A DNA stretch of 34,637 bases from Rhodobacteraceae bacterium PARR1 (GCA_002256185.1 NKIT01000026.1:1-34637), one strand, 5' to 3'; positions 22,876-32,743 are shown, counted from the stretch's first letter. Made by a program: numbers and translations. Notes: generated by a model not told the origin, from the sequence alone.

Positions 22876-24780
22876 GTGGGCAACGCACGAAATATCGCGT
22901 TCTGGGTCGTTCTGTTTCTGCTGATCCTTGCGCTATTCAATCTATTTTCCGGTGGGCAGTCGACGATGAGTTCGCGCGCACTGGCCTATTCCGATTTCCT
23001 GTCCCAAGTGGACAAGGGCGAGGTGGCGCGCGTCACAATTGACGGCGAACGTGTGGATGTCGTCACGCAAGACAACACCCGCTATGTCACCATCAAACCC
23101 GAGGGTGAGGTTCTGACGGATCGACTCGTGGCGAAAGGCGTTGAAGTGAACGCTGAGCCGCAACAGGAGTCGGGCCTGATGTCGATGATCTCGCTTTGGC
23201 TGCCGTTCCTTGTGCTGATCGGGGTCTGGGTGTTCTTCATGAACCGCATGCAGGGCGGCGGGCGTGGTGGCGCGATGGGCTTTGGCAAATCGCGCGCCAA
23301 ACTGCTGACGGAAAAGCATGGCCGCGTGACCTTTGACGATGTCGCTGGCATCGACGAGGCCAAGGAAGAGCTTGAGGAAATCGTGGAATTCCTGCGCAAC
23401 CCGCAGAAGTTCTCGCGCCTTGGCGGCAAAATACCCAAGGGGGCGCTGCTGGTCGGCCCTCCGGGCACCGGTAAAACGCTGCTGGCCCGCGCTATTGCGG
23501 GTGAGGCGGGAGTGCCGTTCTTCACCATCTCAGGTTCTGACTTCGTGGAGATGTTCGTGGGCGTGGGCGCAAGCCGTGTGCGCGACATGTTCGAACAGGC
23601 CAAGAAGAACGCGCCTTGCATCGTCTTTATCGACGAGATTGACGCCGTGGGCCGTGCCCGTGGCGTGGGCATCGGCGGCGGCAATGACGAACGCGAACAG
23701 ACGCTGAACCAGCTTCTGGTCGAAATGGACGGGTTTGAGGCGAATGAGGGCGTGATCATCGTCGCGGCCACCAACCGCAAGGATGTGCTGGACCCCGCGC
23801 TGCTGCGTCCCGGCCGATTTGACCGCCAAATCCATGTGCCGAACCCCGACATCAAGGGCCGCGAAAAGATCCTTGGAGTGCATGCGCGCAAGGTGCCGCT
23901 GGGGCCGGATGTTGACCTGCGCACCATCGCACGCGGCACGCCGGGCTTTTCGGGTGCGGACCTGATGAACCTTGTGAACGAGGCCGCATTGATGGCCGCC
24001 CGCGTGGGCCGTCGCTTTGTCACGATGGATGATTTTGAGAATGCCAAGGACAAGGTCATGATGGGCGCAGAGCGTCGGTCGATGGTCCTGACGCAGGAAC
24101 AAAAGGAAATGACCGCCTACCACGAAAGCGGTCACGCCATTGTCGGGATGAACCTGCCCAAGTGCGACCCGGTCTATAAGGCGACGATCATCCCGCGCGG
24201 TGGTGCGCTTGGCATGGTCATGAGCCTGCCAGAGATTGATCGCCTGAACTGGCACCGCGACCAGTGCGAACAGCGCATCGCGATGACCATGGCCGGCAAG
24301 GCTGCGGAAATCCTGAAATGGGGCGAGGATTCGGTGTCGAACGGTCCCTCGGGTGACATTCAGCAGGCCAGCGCCCTGGCCCGTGCGATGGTGCTGCGCT
24401 GGGGCATGTCGGATGCCGTCGGCAACATCGACTACGCCGAAGCGGCTGAGGGCTATCAGGGCAACACCGGCGGCTTCTCGGTCAGTGCTGAAACCAAGCG
24501 GTTGATCGAACAAGAGGTCAAGCGCCTGATCGACGAAGGCTATCAGACCGCCTTCCGCATCCTGACCGAGAAAAAGGATGATTGGGAGCGTCTGGCGAAG
24601 GGTCTTTTGGAATACGAAACCCTGACCGGAGATGAGATCAAGAAGGTGATCGCGGGGGAATCGCTCGACAGCGATGATGACGCGAACAAGCCCTCGTCGG
24701 GCGGTGGGTCGATCCTGTCGATCCCCAAGACCAAACCCAAGGCCCCCAAGGCCGGGCCGGAACCCGAACCGGTGGTGTGA
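22876..24780 (+). CDS. ftsH: ATP-dependent zinc metalloprotease FtsH
   Basis: The 634-residue membrane AAA+ protease removes misassembled membrane proteins and short-lived regulators. I chose the GTG at 22876 because GAGGAGAG lies just upstream and the product then begins [20 protein letters not shown], the first membrane helix. Helix two is near 104-122 ([19 protein letters not shown]). Walker A GPPGTGKT (194-201), Walker B IVFIDEID (249-256), the second region of homology to RPGRFDRQI (~319) and the zinc site HESGH (416-420) are present. The tail is low-complexity ([17 protein letters not shown]). A strong terminator follows. Confidence 0.98.
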   Translation: MGNARNIAFWVVLFLLILALFNLFSGGQSTMSSRALAYSDFLSQVDKGEVARVTIDGERVDVVTQDNTRYVTIKPEGEVLTDRLVAKGVEVNAEPQQESGLMSMISLWLPFLVLIGVWVFFMNRMQGGGRGGAMGFGKSRAKLLTEKHGRVTFDDVAGIDEAKEELEEIVEFLRNPQKFSRLGGKIPKGALLVGPPGTGKTLLARAIAGEAGVPFFTISGSDFVEMFVGVGASRVRDMFEQAKKNAPCIVFIDEIDAVGRARGVGIGGGNDEREQTLNQLLVEMDGFEANEGVIIVAATNRKDVLDPALLRPGRFDRQIHVPNPDIKGREKILGVHARKVPLGPDVDLRTIARGTPGFSGADLMNLVNEAALMAARVGRRFVTMDDFENAKDKVMMGAERRSMVLTQEQKEMTAYHESGHAIVGMNLPKCDPVYKATIIPRGGALGMVMSLPEIDRLNWHRDQCEQRIAMTMAGKAAEILKWGEDSVSNGPSGDIQQASALARAMVLRWGMSDAVGNIDYAEAAEGYQGNTGGFSVSAETKRLIEQEVKRLIDEGYQTAFRILTEKKDDWERLAKGLLEYETLTGDEIKKVIAGESLDSDDDANKPSSGGGSILSIPKTKPKAPKAGPEPEPVV

Positions 24781-24802
24781 TCCGCTGATCCTGTGCTACC
24801 AG

Positions 24803-24833
24803 AAAACCCCGGTCCTGATGGATCGGGGTTTTT
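24803..24833 (+). terminator. strong rho-independent terminator after ftsH
   Basis: AAAACCCCG (24803-24811) pairs with CGGGGTTTT (24824-24832) and runs into TTTT. It lies 22 nt past the ftsH stop and closes the gene run that starts at ruvC. Confidence 0.88.
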
Positions 24834-24866
24834 GCATTCTGCAACCCAAAGCCACGGACCGAACCC

Positions 24867-25466
24867 ATGCCCGCCCTGATTCCCACCGCCTTTGTCGGAC
24901 GCATCCTGTGGCTGGGGGTGGTGCGTGACCGCGCGGCCGCGCTTGAAGCCGCCGCGGTGGAGCGGTTGCCCGTGACCTTTGCGGGACCAGACGGGGAGTC
25001 GCATGGCGGGGAAACCCGGCCATCCTGCAGCCGTGTGACGGCGCAATACCCGCGCGGGACGACCATTCGCAACACGCGGCAATTGGCGATCCTGTCGGCT
25101 GAGGATTTGGCCGCGATTGCCGCCAAGATGGGGGTTGAAAGCCTTGACCCCGCGCTGGTCGGCGCAAGCATGGTGATCGAAGGCATCCCCGATTTCAGCC
25201 ATATCCCGCCCTCCAGCCGGTTGCAGGGGGCCGGGGGCGCGACCGTGGTGGTGGATATGGAAAACCGCCCCTGCACCTTGCCCGCCAAGCCGATTGAGGC
25301 CCGCCTTCCCGGTTTCGGGGCCAAGTTCAAAGCTGCGGCCAAGGGGCGCCGGGGCCTGACCGCTTGGGTCGAACGCGAAGGCGTGTTTGCGGTGGGCGAA
25401 GAGATTCGCCTGCATATCCCCGACCAACCCGTTTGGGCGCATCTGGAACAGGCGCGTCGCGGCTGA
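24867..25466 (+). CDS. MOSC domain-containing protein
   Basis: The 199-residue protein is built of a single MOSC (molybdenum cofactor sulfurase C-terminal) domain. The signature is [20 protein letters not shown] with C54, then [21 protein letters not shown], then a strand-rich ENRPCTL segment. MOSC proteins handle activated sulfur or reduce N-hydroxylated compounds, and some bind Mo cofactor. The specific reaction is not predictable. It appears to be a single gene between the ftsH terminator and the fhs leader. Confidence 0.88.
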   Translation: MPALIPTAFVGRILWLGVVRDRAAALEAAAVERLPVTFAGPDGESHGGETRPSCSRVTAQYPRGTTIRNTRQLAILSAEDLAAIAAKMGVESLDPALVGASMVIEGIPDFSHIPPSSRLQGAGGATVVVDMENRPCTLPAKPIEARLPGFGAKFKAAAKGRRGLTAWVEREGVFAVGEEIRLHIPDQPVWAHLEQARRG

Positions 25467-25469
25467 TCT

Positions 25470-25491
25470 TTTTGGAATTATAATTCCAAAA
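25470..25491. promoter_or_regulatory. perfect 22-nt AT-rich palindrome upstream of fhs
   Basis: TTTTGGAATTA is followed directly by its exact complement, centred at 25480/25481 and starting 3 nt after the MOSC stop. In a genome this GC-rich a perfect 22 nt AT-rich palindrome is striking. The core TGGAATTATAATTCCA resembles IclR-type operator half sites (TGGAA...TTCCA), but the regulator is unknown. A role as MOSC terminator is possible but weak, since the stem has no loop and no trailing T-run. Confidence 0.55.
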
Positions 25492-25501
25492 GTGTCGCGA
25501 T

Positions 25502-25549
25502 TCCGCCAATACGTTCCGCTGTTTCCGATCGGAAACGGCAACTGGCGGA
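25502..25549. promoter_or_regulatory. nested palindrome in the fhs leader
   Basis: The core GTTTCCGATCGGAAAC (25521-25536) is a perfect 16 nt palindrome, extended by GCT/GGC with a T-G pair (25518-25539). It is enclosed by the arms TCCGCCA (25502-25508) and TGGCGGA (25543-25549). It ends 99 nt before the fhs start. It may be a second operator, or an RNA structure in the leader. Confidence 0.5.
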
Positions 25550-25647
25550 TTTGTCGGCGAAGGTGTCGCAATCCCGCCTTGTCGCGCTGCGCCGCGCCGT
25601 TAAGCAAAAGGCCGGACGAGGGTATGCGCCCTGGGGAGGGACACAAC

Positions 25648-27324
25648 ATGGCAGTCAAGACCGACATCGAGATCGCACGTGAGGCGACCAAAAAGCCGAT
25701 CATGGAGATTGGCGCAAAGCTGGGCATCCCGGCGGAACACCTGCTGCCCTATGGCCATGACAAGGCCAAGGTCGGGCAAGAGTTCATCAAATCGCTGGCG
25801 GGTCGCCCGGATGGCAAGCTGATCCTTGTCACCGCGATCAACCCCACCCCGGCGGGCGAAGGCAAGACCACCACCACGGTCGGTCTGGGCGACGGTCTGA
25901 ACCGCATCGGCAAAAAGGCCGTGGTCTGTATCCGTGAGGCGTCCCTTGGCCCGAACTTCGGGATGAAGGGCGGCGCGGCGGGCGGCGGTTACGCGCAGGT
26001 CGTGCCGATGGAGGAGATGAACCTTCACTTCACCGGCGATTTCCACGCCATCACCAGCGCACATAACCTGCTGTCGGCGATGATCGACAACCACATCTAT
26101 TGGGGCAATGATCTGGACATCGACGAGCGCCGCATCGTGTGGCGTCGCGTGATGGACATGAACGACCGCGCCCTGCGTGACATCGTGGTGTCGCTTGGCG
26201 GTGTGTCGAACGGCTTCCCGCGCCAGACCGGCTTTGACATCACCGTGGCCTCCGAAGTCATGGCGATCCTGTGCCTGTCCAAAGACCTGCCTGACCTGCA
26301 AAAGCGTCTGGGCGACATCGTGGTGGCCTATACCCGCGCCAAGACCCCGATCTACTGCCGCGACATCAAGGCGGACGGCGCCATGACCGTGCTGCTGAAA
26401 GACGCGATGCAGCCGAACCTTGTGCAGACGCTGGAAAACAACCCGGCCTTCGTGCATGGCGGCCCGTTTGCCAACATCGCCCACGGCTGCAACTCGGTCA
26501 TCGCCACCACCACGGCGCTGAAACTGGGTGAGTATGTCGTGACCGAGGCTGGCTTTGGTGCTGACCTTGGCGCGGAAAAGTTCTTTGACATCAAGTGCCG
26601 CAAGGCTGGCCTGAAGCCCGCCGCCGCCGTGATCGTGGCCACTGTGCGCGCGATGAAGATGAACGGTGGCGTCGCAAAGGCTGATCTCGGGACCGAGAAT
26701 GTCGACGCGGTCAAGAAAGGCTGCCCGAACCTTGGCCGCCACATCGCCAACGTCAAATCCTTTGGCGTGCCGGTGGTTGTCGCCATCAACCACTTCTACA
26801 GCGACACCGATGCCGAAGTGCAGGCCGTGAAGGACTTCGTGGCCGAACAGGGCGCAGAGGCGATCCTGTGCAAGCATTGGGCCCAAGGCTCGGCGGGGAT
26901 CGAAGAGCTGGCGCACAAGGTCGTGCAACTGGCCGAGGCGGGCGTGTCGAACTTCGCGCCGCTTTATCCCGACGAGATGCCGCTGTTCCAGAAGATCGAG
27001 ACCATCGCCAAGCGCATCTATCACGCGCAAGAGGTGATTGCCGACAAGTCGATCCGCGACCAGCTCAAGTCCTGGGAAGCGGCGGGCTATGGGCATCTGC
27101 CGATCTGCATCGCCAAGACGCAGTACAGCTTCACCACTGATCCGACCGTGCGCGGTGCGCCCACGGGCCACACGGTTCCGGTGCGCGAAGTGCGGCTGTC
27201 GGCGGGTGCGGGTTTCATCGTGGCCATCTGCGGTGAGATCATGACGATGCCGGGCCTGCCCAAGGTGCCCTCGGCGGAAGTCATCCGCCTGAACGACATG
27301 GGCAACGTCGAAGGGCTGTTCTAA
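25648..27324 (+). CDS. fhs: formate-tetrahydrofolate ligase
   Basis: The 558-residue enzyme makes 10-formyl-THF from formate, ATP and THF. The start at 25648 follows GGGGAGGG at 7 nt. The protein begins [21 protein letters not shown] and has the P-loop [16 protein letters not shown] (65-80), [20 protein letters not shown], the HFTGDFHAI region, [14 protein letters not shown] and [19 protein letters not shown]. All are invariant in the family, and the length is normal. It leads a cluster with a chorismate-mutase-like gene and folD, so formate can be moved through the THF pathway. Codon use looks that of a highly expressed gene. Confidence 0.98.
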   Translation: MAVKTDIEIAREATKKPIMEIGAKLGIPAEHLLPYGHDKAKVGQEFIKSLAGRPDGKLILVTAINPTPAGEGKTTTTVGLGDGLNRIGKKAVVCIREASLGPNFGMKGGAAGGGYAQVVPMEEMNLHFTGDFHAITSAHNLLSAMIDNHIYWGNDLDIDERRIVWRRVMDMNDRALRDIVVSLGGVSNGFPRQTGFDITVASEVMAILCLSKDLPDLQKRLGDIVVAYTRAKTPIYCRDIKADGAMTVLLKDAMQPNLVQTLENNPAFVHGGPFANIAHGCNSVIATTTALKLGEYVVTEAGFGADLGAEKFFDIKCRKAGLKPAAAVIVATVRAMKMNGGVAKADLGTENVDAVKKGCPNLGRHIANVKSFGVPVVVAINHFYSDTDAEVQAVKDFVAEQGAEAILCKHWAQGSAGIEELAHKVVQLAEAGVSNFAPLYPDEMPLFQKIETIAKRIYHAQEVIADKSIRDQLKSWEAAGYGHLPICIAKTQYSFTTDPTVRGAPTGHTVPVREVRLSAGAGFIVAICGEIMTMPGLPKVPSAEVIRLNDMGNVEGLF

Positions 27325-27395
27325 GTCGCCCTGCCGCCTTGTCATCCGGGTCGCGGGGGCTTACCTCGCGGCCTGACAGCAAAAGGGGCGGCGCG

Positions 27396-27710
27396 ATGAC
27401 AAAGGCACCTGCGGACTGCACGACGATGGCCCATATCCGGGCCGAGATTGACAGGCTGGACGAAACACTCGTCCGGCTGTTCGCAGAGCGGGCGAGCTAC
27501 ATCGACCGCGCGGCAGAGATCAAGGCGGGGGCCGACCTTCCCGCCCGCATCGACAGCCGCGTGGAAGAGGTGGTGCAAAACGTCCGTCGCCACGCCACCA
27601 CCCACGGGCTGCCGCCCGAACTGGTGGAAAAGCTGTGGCGGCGGTTGATCGATTGGTCCATCGCGCGGGAAGAGAACCGCCTTGGGCCGGACAGCCTTCG
27701 GAAGGGATGA
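27396..27710 (+). CDS. chorismate mutase-like (AroQ-class) protein
   Basis: The 104-residue all-helical protein fits the AroQ chorismate mutase fold: [34 protein letters not shown] (about 11-44), then [37 protein letters not shown]. The length and the RxxxI-D-RLDxxLvxLfaeR pattern are close to stand-alone PchB/AroQ proteins, which interconvert chorismate and prephenate or release pyruvate from isochorismate. Location between fhs and folD (gaps 71 and 4 nt) is unexpected for aromatic biosynthesis and hints at a link to folate, though this is inference. AAAAGGGGC precedes the ATG at 27396. An internal ATG, residue 11, is an alternative start. Confidence 0.83.
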   Translation: MTKAPADCTTMAHIRAEIDRLDETLVRLFAERASYIDRAAEIKAGADLPARIDSRVEEVVQNVRRHATTHGLPPELVEKLWRRLIDWSIAREENRLGPDSLRKG

Positions 27711-27714
27711 CGAC

Positions 27715-28605
27715 ATGACGGCCACGGTGATCGACGGCAAGGCTTTTGCGGCATCGGTGCGGGCGCAGGTTGCGGCGCATGTGGCGCGGCTAAAGGACGA
27801 AAACGGGATCACCCCCGGTCTGGCCGTGGTGCTGGTGGGCGAAGACCCGGCCTCTCAGGTCTATGTGCGCAACAAGGGCGTGCAGACCCATGAGGCGGGA
27901 ATGAACAGCTTCGAACACAAGCTGTCCGTCGATACGTCCGAGGCCGATCTGCTGGCGCTGATCGCCACGCTGAACGCCGATCCGGCAGTGCATGGTATCC
28001 TTGTGCAACTGCCGCTGCCCAAGCATCTGGACAGCGATCTGGTCATCAACAGCATTGATCCGGCCAAGGATGTGGATGGGTTCCACATCTCGAACGTGGG
28101 TCTGTTGGGGACGGGGCAAAAGTCGATGGTGCCCTGCACGCCGCTGGGGTGCCTGATGATGCTGCGCGATCATCACGGATCTTTGGCCGGAATGAATGCG
28201 GTGGTCGTGGGGCGGTCCAACATCGTGGGCAAGCCGATGGCGCAACTGCTGCTGGGGGATAGCTGCACGGTGACCATTGCGCACAGCCGGACCAAAGACT
28301 TGGCCGAAGTGTGCCGCCGCGCGGATATTCTGGTGGCGGCGGTCGGACGGCCCGAGATGATCACCGGCGACATGGTCAAGCCGGGTGCCACGGTGATTGA
28401 TGTGGGCATCAACCGCATCGAAAAGGATGGCAAGGTCAGGCTGGTCGGCGATGTGCATTACGAAAGCGCTGCCGCTGTCGCGGGCGCGATCACGCCGGTT
28501 CCGGGCGGCGTGGGGCCGATGACCATCGCCTGCCTGTTGGCCAATACCCTGACCGCCTGCTGCCGCGCGAATGGCTTGGCAGAGCCTGAGGGTCTGACGG
28601 CATAA
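27715..28605 (+). CDS. folD: bifunctional methylene-THF dehydrogenase/methenyl-THF cyclohydrolase FolD
   Basis: The 296-residue enzyme interconverts 5,10-methylene-THF and 10-formyl-THF with NADP. The catalytic lysine K54 is in SQVYVRNKG. Also visible are [24 protein letters not shown], the nucleotide site [17 protein letters not shown] and the terminal [26 protein letters not shown] lies upstream. Together with Fhs it completes the formate to methylene-THF branch. It starts 4 nt after the chorismate-mutase-like stop, so the two are probably cotranscribed. Confidence 0.98.
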   Translation: MTATVIDGKAFAASVRAQVAAHVARLKDENGITPGLAVVLVGEDPASQVYVRNKGVQTHEAGMNSFEHKLSVDTSEADLLALIATLNADPAVHGILVQLPLPKHLDSDLVINSIDPAKDVDGFHISNVGLLGTGQKSMVPCTPLGCLMMLRDHHGSLAGMNAVVVGRSNIVGKPMAQLLLGDSCTVTIAHSRTKDLAEVCRRADILVAAVGRPEMITGDMVKPGATVIDVGINRIEKDGKVRLVGDVHYESAAAVAGAITPVPGGVGPMTIACLLANTLTACCRANGLAEPEGLTA

Positions 28606-28637
28606 GCCGCGCCCACAAACCCGCAGTGCACAGGAAT

Positions 28638-28653
28638 CGGGGCATCTGCCCCG
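28638..28653 (+). terminator. hairpin after folD
   Basis: CGGGGCA (28638-28644) pairs with TGCCCCG (28647-28653), followed by GTTGTGT. It lies 33 nt past the folD stop and is a plausible intrinsic terminator with a weak T tract. Confidence 0.55.
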
Positions 28654-28726
28654 GTTGTGTCATGCGACTCTGTTGCCAGCCGTGCGGGAAAGCTCTAGCT
28701 AGCTTACCATGGGGAAGGGACTGGGG

Positions 28727-29494
28727 ATGCGCGCCTATCTTGATGATTTGCGGGCAGAGTTTCGTGGACCACGGGCGCTGCTGATCTGGGCGGGGCTGAC
28801 GGTCTTGTTGGCCGTGGGTGGACCACTGGGCACGCTGCAAAGTTGTGATTTTGAACATCGGGTGCTGTTCTGGGCCTTGGTCGTGATGGGCATGATCAGC
28901 CTGTCTGCCATCATGATGGATATGATGGGCCGTCTCTCGGGGGACGCGCCGCGCAAACGTGATCTGATCATCGCGGCGGCGGTGGTGGCGCTGGTTCTGA
29001 CAGTGCCGATCCGCGCGCTTGCTGCTGGCGCGACTGAAGTGTCGATCGAGATCGTCACCTCGCGCACAAGTGAAACGCTGGCCTTTCTGTTCCTGACGGC
29101 CTTGGCGCTGTCGTCGGTGCGCCATCTGGAACTGTCCCCGAAAGAGACCATCACCCTTCCGCAAGCGGCCGAGGATGTGTCTGACCTGCCGCGTGTCGTC
29201 GCCCGTCTGGAGCCGCATTTGCAGGGGGGTCTTTTGTCCCTGACCGGCCGCGACCATTACGTTGATGTGCGCACGACGGCAGGGACGGGGGCGATCCTGA
29301 TGCGCTTTTCCGATGCGATGGCCGAGGTCGCCCCGGTTGAGGGCGCGCAGATCCACCGCTCGCATTGGGTGGCATGGGCGGCGATTGACGGGGTGGAACG
29401 GGACGGCAACAAGTTTTACGTGGTGACGGGGGACCAGCGCCTGCCGGTCAGCCGCAGTTTCCGCGGGGCGCTGGCGGCGCGGGGTCTGCTTTAA
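28727..29494 (+). CDS. membrane-anchored LytTR-family transcriptional regulator
   Basis: The 255-residue protein has four predicted membrane helices in its first half (about 17-34, 46-66, 80-98, 114-132) and a C-terminal LytTR DNA-binding domain (about 163-250). The latter is recognised from LLSLTGRDHYVDVRTTAGTG, the IHRSHWVAW motif and the closing YVVTGDQRLPVSRSFR. It lacks the phosphorylatable receiver of classical LytR/AgrA regulators, so it probably senses something in the membrane directly. I chose the ATG at 28727 because AAGGGAC lies upstream; an ATG at 28709 is the alternative. Its stop overlaps the convergent pdeM stop (shared TTAA). Target genes unknown. Confidence 0.88.
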   Translation: MRAYLDDLRAEFRGPRALLIWAGLTVLLAVGGPLGTLQSCDFEHRVLFWALVVMGMISLSAIMMDMMGRLSGDAPRKRDLIIAAAVVALVLTVPIRALAAGATEVSIEIVTSRTSETLAFLFLTALALSSVRHLELSPKETITLPQAAEDVSDLPRVVARLEPHLQGGLLSLTGRDHYVDVRTTAGTGAILMRFSDAMAEVAPVEGAQIHRSHWVAWAAIDGVERDGNKFYVVTGDQRLPVSRSFRGALAARGLL

Positions 29495-30153
29495 CGGCGG
29501 GGCATCGGCATCGGGGTGGCGCGCGGGCCGGTCAGGATGGCCAAGGCCTGTGGCTGCATCAGGGTTTGCAACACCGGGTCTTCAACGCGCAAACCGCCGG
29601 TGTAATGGCCATAGGCGGGCAGGATCAGCCGATCCGCATCCAAGAGGAAACAGGGCCGCGCCGTGCCGCCCAGCCGCGCTTTTGGGTGGTAGTGGCCCGA
29701 GATTTCACCGATTGCCGGGGTCGCGATGTGGCGAAAGGTCAGCGGGCCGAGCGTGAGGTCGGCACGGTGGGTGCCGCCAATTTCAACCGGGCCTGCATCG
29801 TGGTTGCCCTCGATCCAGACCCAATCGCGGCCTGCCATCAGGCGGGCAAGCCAAAGGCGGGCGTGATCCTCAAGCTCTCCGGCTGCGGCGAGGTCGTCGA
29901 AACTGTCGCCAAGGCAGATCACGCGGGCGGGTTTTGTGCGGTCAATGTCGGCGTCCAGTTTTTCCAAGGTCGCCCGCACCTCATAGGGCGGCAGCAAACT
30001 GCCCCCCCGCCGCGCCATGCGTCCGGATTTGCCCAAGTGCAGGTCAGAGACGCACAGGGTTTGTTGCGCGGGCCAATGCAGCGCGCCAGAGGGCAGGGCG
30101 ATCAGGTCGGCCTTGGCAAGGAGGAAGGCGTAAGCGGTCATGGGCGATGGCAT
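29491..30153 (-). CDS. pdeM: ligase-associated DNA damage response endonuclease PdeM
   Basis: This 220-residue calcineurin-like phosphoesterase shows all metal motifs: CVSDLHLGK (D37, H39), LGDSFDDL (82-87), EGNHD (115-119) and SGHYHPKA (152-159). The SDLHLGK...GGSLLPPYE pattern is characteristic of PdeM, which clusters with an ATP-dependent DNA ligase, an exonuclease and a DEXH helicase in a bacterial DNA repair set. Here the helicase lies upstream in the same direction, separated by ~160 nt of hairpins. GGGATAGG precedes the ATG at 30153. Its 3' end overlaps the convergent LytTR gene by 4 nt. Confidence 0.92.
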   Translation of the reverse strand: MPSPMTAYAFLLAKADLIALPSGALHWPAQQTLCVSDLHLGKSGRMARRGGSLLPPYEVRATLEKLDADIDRTKPARVICLGDSFDDLAAAGELEDHARLWLARLMAGRDWVWIEGNHDAGPVEIGGTHRADLTLGPLTFRHIATPAIGEISGHYHPKARLGGTARPCFLLDADRLILPAYGHYTGGLRVEDPVLQTLMQPQALAILTGPRATPMPMPRR

Positions 30154-30245
30154 GGCCTATCCCACCGCCGCGTGCAAGATTGCGCGCGGGCAAGCCCGCG
30201 CACGCGATGCGCCCGATACCGCCTTTGGCTTGTATCGGGCAGAGG

Positions 30246-30312
30246 GGGGGGCGACTGCCCCCCATCGCCCGCAAGCGGGCAATTCCCCCCGTGGATATTT
30301 GAGCAAAGGAGA
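30246..30312. repeat. paired-hairpin intergenic element with conserved GGATATTTG tail, copy B
   Basis: Hairpin 1 is GGGGGGC/GCCCCCC (30246-30263). Hairpin 2 is GCCCGC/GCGGGC (30267-30280). The tail CCCCCCGTGGATATTTGAGC then AAAGGAGA ends at 30312, 2 nt from the helicase stop codon on the minus strand. Order and tail match the element at 14864-14930. Read in helicase direction, the tail comes first and the hairpins follow, a position suited to a 3' untranslated structure. The remaining 30154-30245 stretch holds further short hairpins, such as GCGCGGGC/GCCCGCGC around 30185-30202. Confidence 0.65.
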
Positions 30313-30313
30313 A

Positions 30314-32743
30314 TTAGGCGAGACCTGCGTCACGCATCAGACGCTCTGCCGCCTCGGCCACCAGTCGTTCGCGGCCTTGGCCTTGGACCGGGATTTTTGA
30401 GGGTTCAAGGAAGAGGGGCGCAGCAAGCGGGGTGACACGCGTCAGGCGCAGGCAGTCGATGCGGCCTTGCACGCGGGCGAGCATGTCTTCGATGCGGGAG
30501 AAATCTACCAGCCCTCGTTCCGCCTCTTCGCGGGTGACGCGCAGCAGCAGGTGGTCGGGGTCGTATTTGCGCAGGGTGTCATAGAGGATGTCCGTGGAGA
30601 ATGTGGCTTGCCGCCCGGATTTGCGCCGCCCTTGGTGGCTGCGTTCGATCAGGCCCGCGATGATGGCGGTGGCGCGGAAGGTGCGTTTCATCACAGCGTT
30701 GCCGCCAAGCCAGCCCTCAAGCCCGTCGCGCAGGGCGTCGAGTTCAAACAGCGGCGCGGGGTCGGTGACAGGTTCCAGCCCCCAGATCAGGGTGGCGTAA
30801 TCGGTGGCAACAAAGCCCAAGGGGGCAAGGCCCGCCTCTTCCATCCGCTTGGTGATCAGAAGGGCGAGGGTTTGCATCGCGTTGCGCCCGGCAAAACCGT
30901 AGATCGCCAGATGTTCGCGCCCGTCATGCGGAAAGGATTCGACCAGCAGGCGGTCGGGTTGCGGCAGGCGGCTGACCTCGCGCTGCAAAGCCAGCCACTC
31001 AGCGGTGTGGGCGGGCAGGTCGGGCCATGTCTTTTGTTGGAACATGGTCAGGATGCGTTCTGTCAGCATCGTGGAGGTGGCGAATTTGGTGCCGTTGAAG
31101 GTGGCGACCTTGGGCTCTCGCCCCGGTTGGCGCGTGACCTCGACGGTCATTTCGCGCAAGGATTCGTAGCGCACAACCTCACCCCCGATCAGGAAGGTAT
31201 CGCCAGGGGTCAGGGTGGCGGCGAAGGCTTCTTCGACTTCGCCCAAGGGGGTGCCGCCGAAGCGGCTTTTGAGCCGCACCTTCAGGGTTTCGGTGTCGAT
31301 GATGGTACCAAGGTTCTGGCGGATGACGGCGGCGGCGCGTGGGTCGCGCAGGTGCCAGAGGCCATTGGTGTGTTGCAGGCGTTGCCAGCGGTCATAGGCG
31401 GCCAAGGCATAGCCGCCGGTGGCGACGAAATCGAGGCAGGCGTCGAAATCGCGGCGGGTGAGGTCGGCGTAAGGTCCGGCGCGGGAGACCTCGGCATAGA
31501 GGGCGTCGGCGGTGAAGGGGGCAGAGCAGGCGACCAGCAGGATGTGTTGGCAGAGCACGTCTTTCGGCCCCGGTCCGCGCGGCTCGCCGTCCAGCGTGTG
31601 GTCGCGCACGGCATCAAGGGCGGCGTGGCATTCCACGACCTCAAAGCGGTTGGCGGGGACGAGCAGCGCCTTGGAGGGGGCGTTGTAGCGGTGATTGGCG
31701 CGGCCGATGCGCTGGACCAGACGTTTGACGTTCTTTGGTGCGCCGACTTGGATCACAAGGTCCACATCGCCCCAGTCGATGCCAAGGTCGAGGGACCCCG
31801 TGCAGACGATGGCGCGCAATTTGCCTTCGGTCATGGCGGTTTCCACCCGCTCGCGCTGTTCACGCGACAGGCTGCCGTGGTGGATGCCGATGGGCAGGGA
31901 GTCTTCGTTTTGCAGCCATAGGTCGCGGAAGAAGAGTTCGGCTTGGGCGCGGGTGTTGTGGAAGATCAGCGTGGTGGTGTGGCGTTTGACCTGTTCAAGG
32001 ATCGCGGGGATCGCATAGCGCCCACCACCGCCGGACCATGGCGGCGGGGCCTCAGTTTCCAGCATGGCGATGTCGGGGTTGGGGCCGGGATCGGCGGTCA
32101 GGATGGCGCAGCCCGTGGGGGACAGGAACCGCGCCAGCGCGGGCGGGTCTTCGACCGTGGCCGACAGCCCGACGCGGCGCAGGCCGGGAGAGAGGGTTTC
32201 AAGGCGGGACAGGCAGAGCATGAGTTGATCGCCGCGTTTGGAGTCCGCCAGCGCGTGAATCTCATCCACGATGACGCGTTGCAGCCCGGCAAAGATGCGG
32301 GGGGCGTCTTCGTAGGACAGCAAAAGCGCAAGGCTTTCGGGCGTGGTCAGCAGGATATGCGGCGGCCGCTCGCGCTGGCGCTTCTTGCGGTCGGACGGTG
32401 TATCGCCACTGCGGGTCTCGACCCGGATGGGCAGGCCGATCTCTTCGATGGGGGTGAGGAGGTTGCGCTTCACATCCTGCGCCAGCGCCTTCAGGGGCGA
32501 GATGTAGAGCGTGTGCAGCCCATCGGGCGGCGCGGGCCCCGCCGAGGGCGCAAAGTCGCACAGGGTCGGAAGGAACCCCGCCAGCGTCTTGCCCGCACCC
32601 GTATCGGCAACCAGCAACGCATCGCGCCCGGCGCGTGCCATCGCCAGCATCTCCAGCTGATGCCGCCGCACCCGCCAGCCGCGGGCGTCGAACCAGTCGC
32701 CGATCTCGGGAGGGATAAAGGTGGCGGGGGTCACGCGCTCCAT
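30314..32743 (-). CDS. ligase-associated DNA damage response DEXH-box helicase (Lhr-type)
   Basis: The 809-residue (from the ATG at 32743) superfamily 2 helicase has Walker A ADTGAGKT (46-53), motif II DEIH (160-163), motif III SAT (VGLSATVEDP), motif VI LVQRIGRANHR, then the winged-helix and C-terminal beta-barrel typical of Lhr-core proteins. LPPEI/IPPEIGDWFDARGWRVRRHQ is the usual start of the ligase-associated subgroup. It unwinds 3'-5' on DNA or RNA-DNA hybrids and is probably DNA-damage related, with pdeM downstream. No ribosome site is convincing: GTG at 32767 is an alternative start with AAGG at 4 nt. The ligase and exonuclease genes usual in this set are not upstream; DNA of different character begins 40 nt away. 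Confidence 0.93.
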   Translation of the reverse strand: MERVTPATFIPPEIGDWFDARGWRVRRHQLEMLAMARAGRDALLVADTGAGKTLAGFLPTLCDFAPSAGPAPPDGLHTLYISPLKALAQDVKRNLLTPIEEIGLPIRVETRSGDTPSDRKKRQRERPPHILLTTPESLALLLSYEDAPRIFAGLQRVIVDEIHALADSKRGDQLMLCLSRLETLSPGLRRVGLSATVEDPPALARFLSPTGCAILTADPGPNPDIAMLETEAPPPWSGGGGRYAIPAILEQVKRHTTTLIFHNTRAQAELFFRDLWLQNEDSLPIGIHHGSLSREQRERVETAMTEGKLRAIVCTGSLDLGIDWGDVDLVIQVGAPKNVKRLVQRIGRANHRYNAPSKALLVPANRFEVVECHAALDAVRDHTLDGEPRGPGPKDVLCQHILLVACSAPFTADALYAEVSRAGPYADLTRRDFDACLDFVATGGYALAAYDRWQRLQHTNGLWHLRDPRAAAVIRQNLGTIIDTETLKVRLKSRFGGTPLGEVEEAFAATLTPGDTFLIGGEVVRYESLREMTVEVTRQPGREPKVATFNGTKFATSTMLTERILTMFQQKTWPDLPAHTAEWLALQREVSRLPQPDRLLVESFPHDGREHLAIYGFAGRNAMQTLALLITKRMEEAGLAPLGFVATDYATLIWGLEPVTDPAPLFELDALRDGLEGWLGGNAVMKRTFRATAIIAGLIERSHQGRRKSGRQATFSTDILYDTLRKYDPDHLLLRVTREEAERGLVDFSRIEDMLARVQGRIDCLRLTRVTPLAAPLFLEPSKIPVQGQGRERLVAEAAERLMRDAGLA

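Noticed and set aside
25600-27345. 581-codon open frame on the minus strand
   Set aside because: Shadow of fhs, which is unmistakable on the plus strand.
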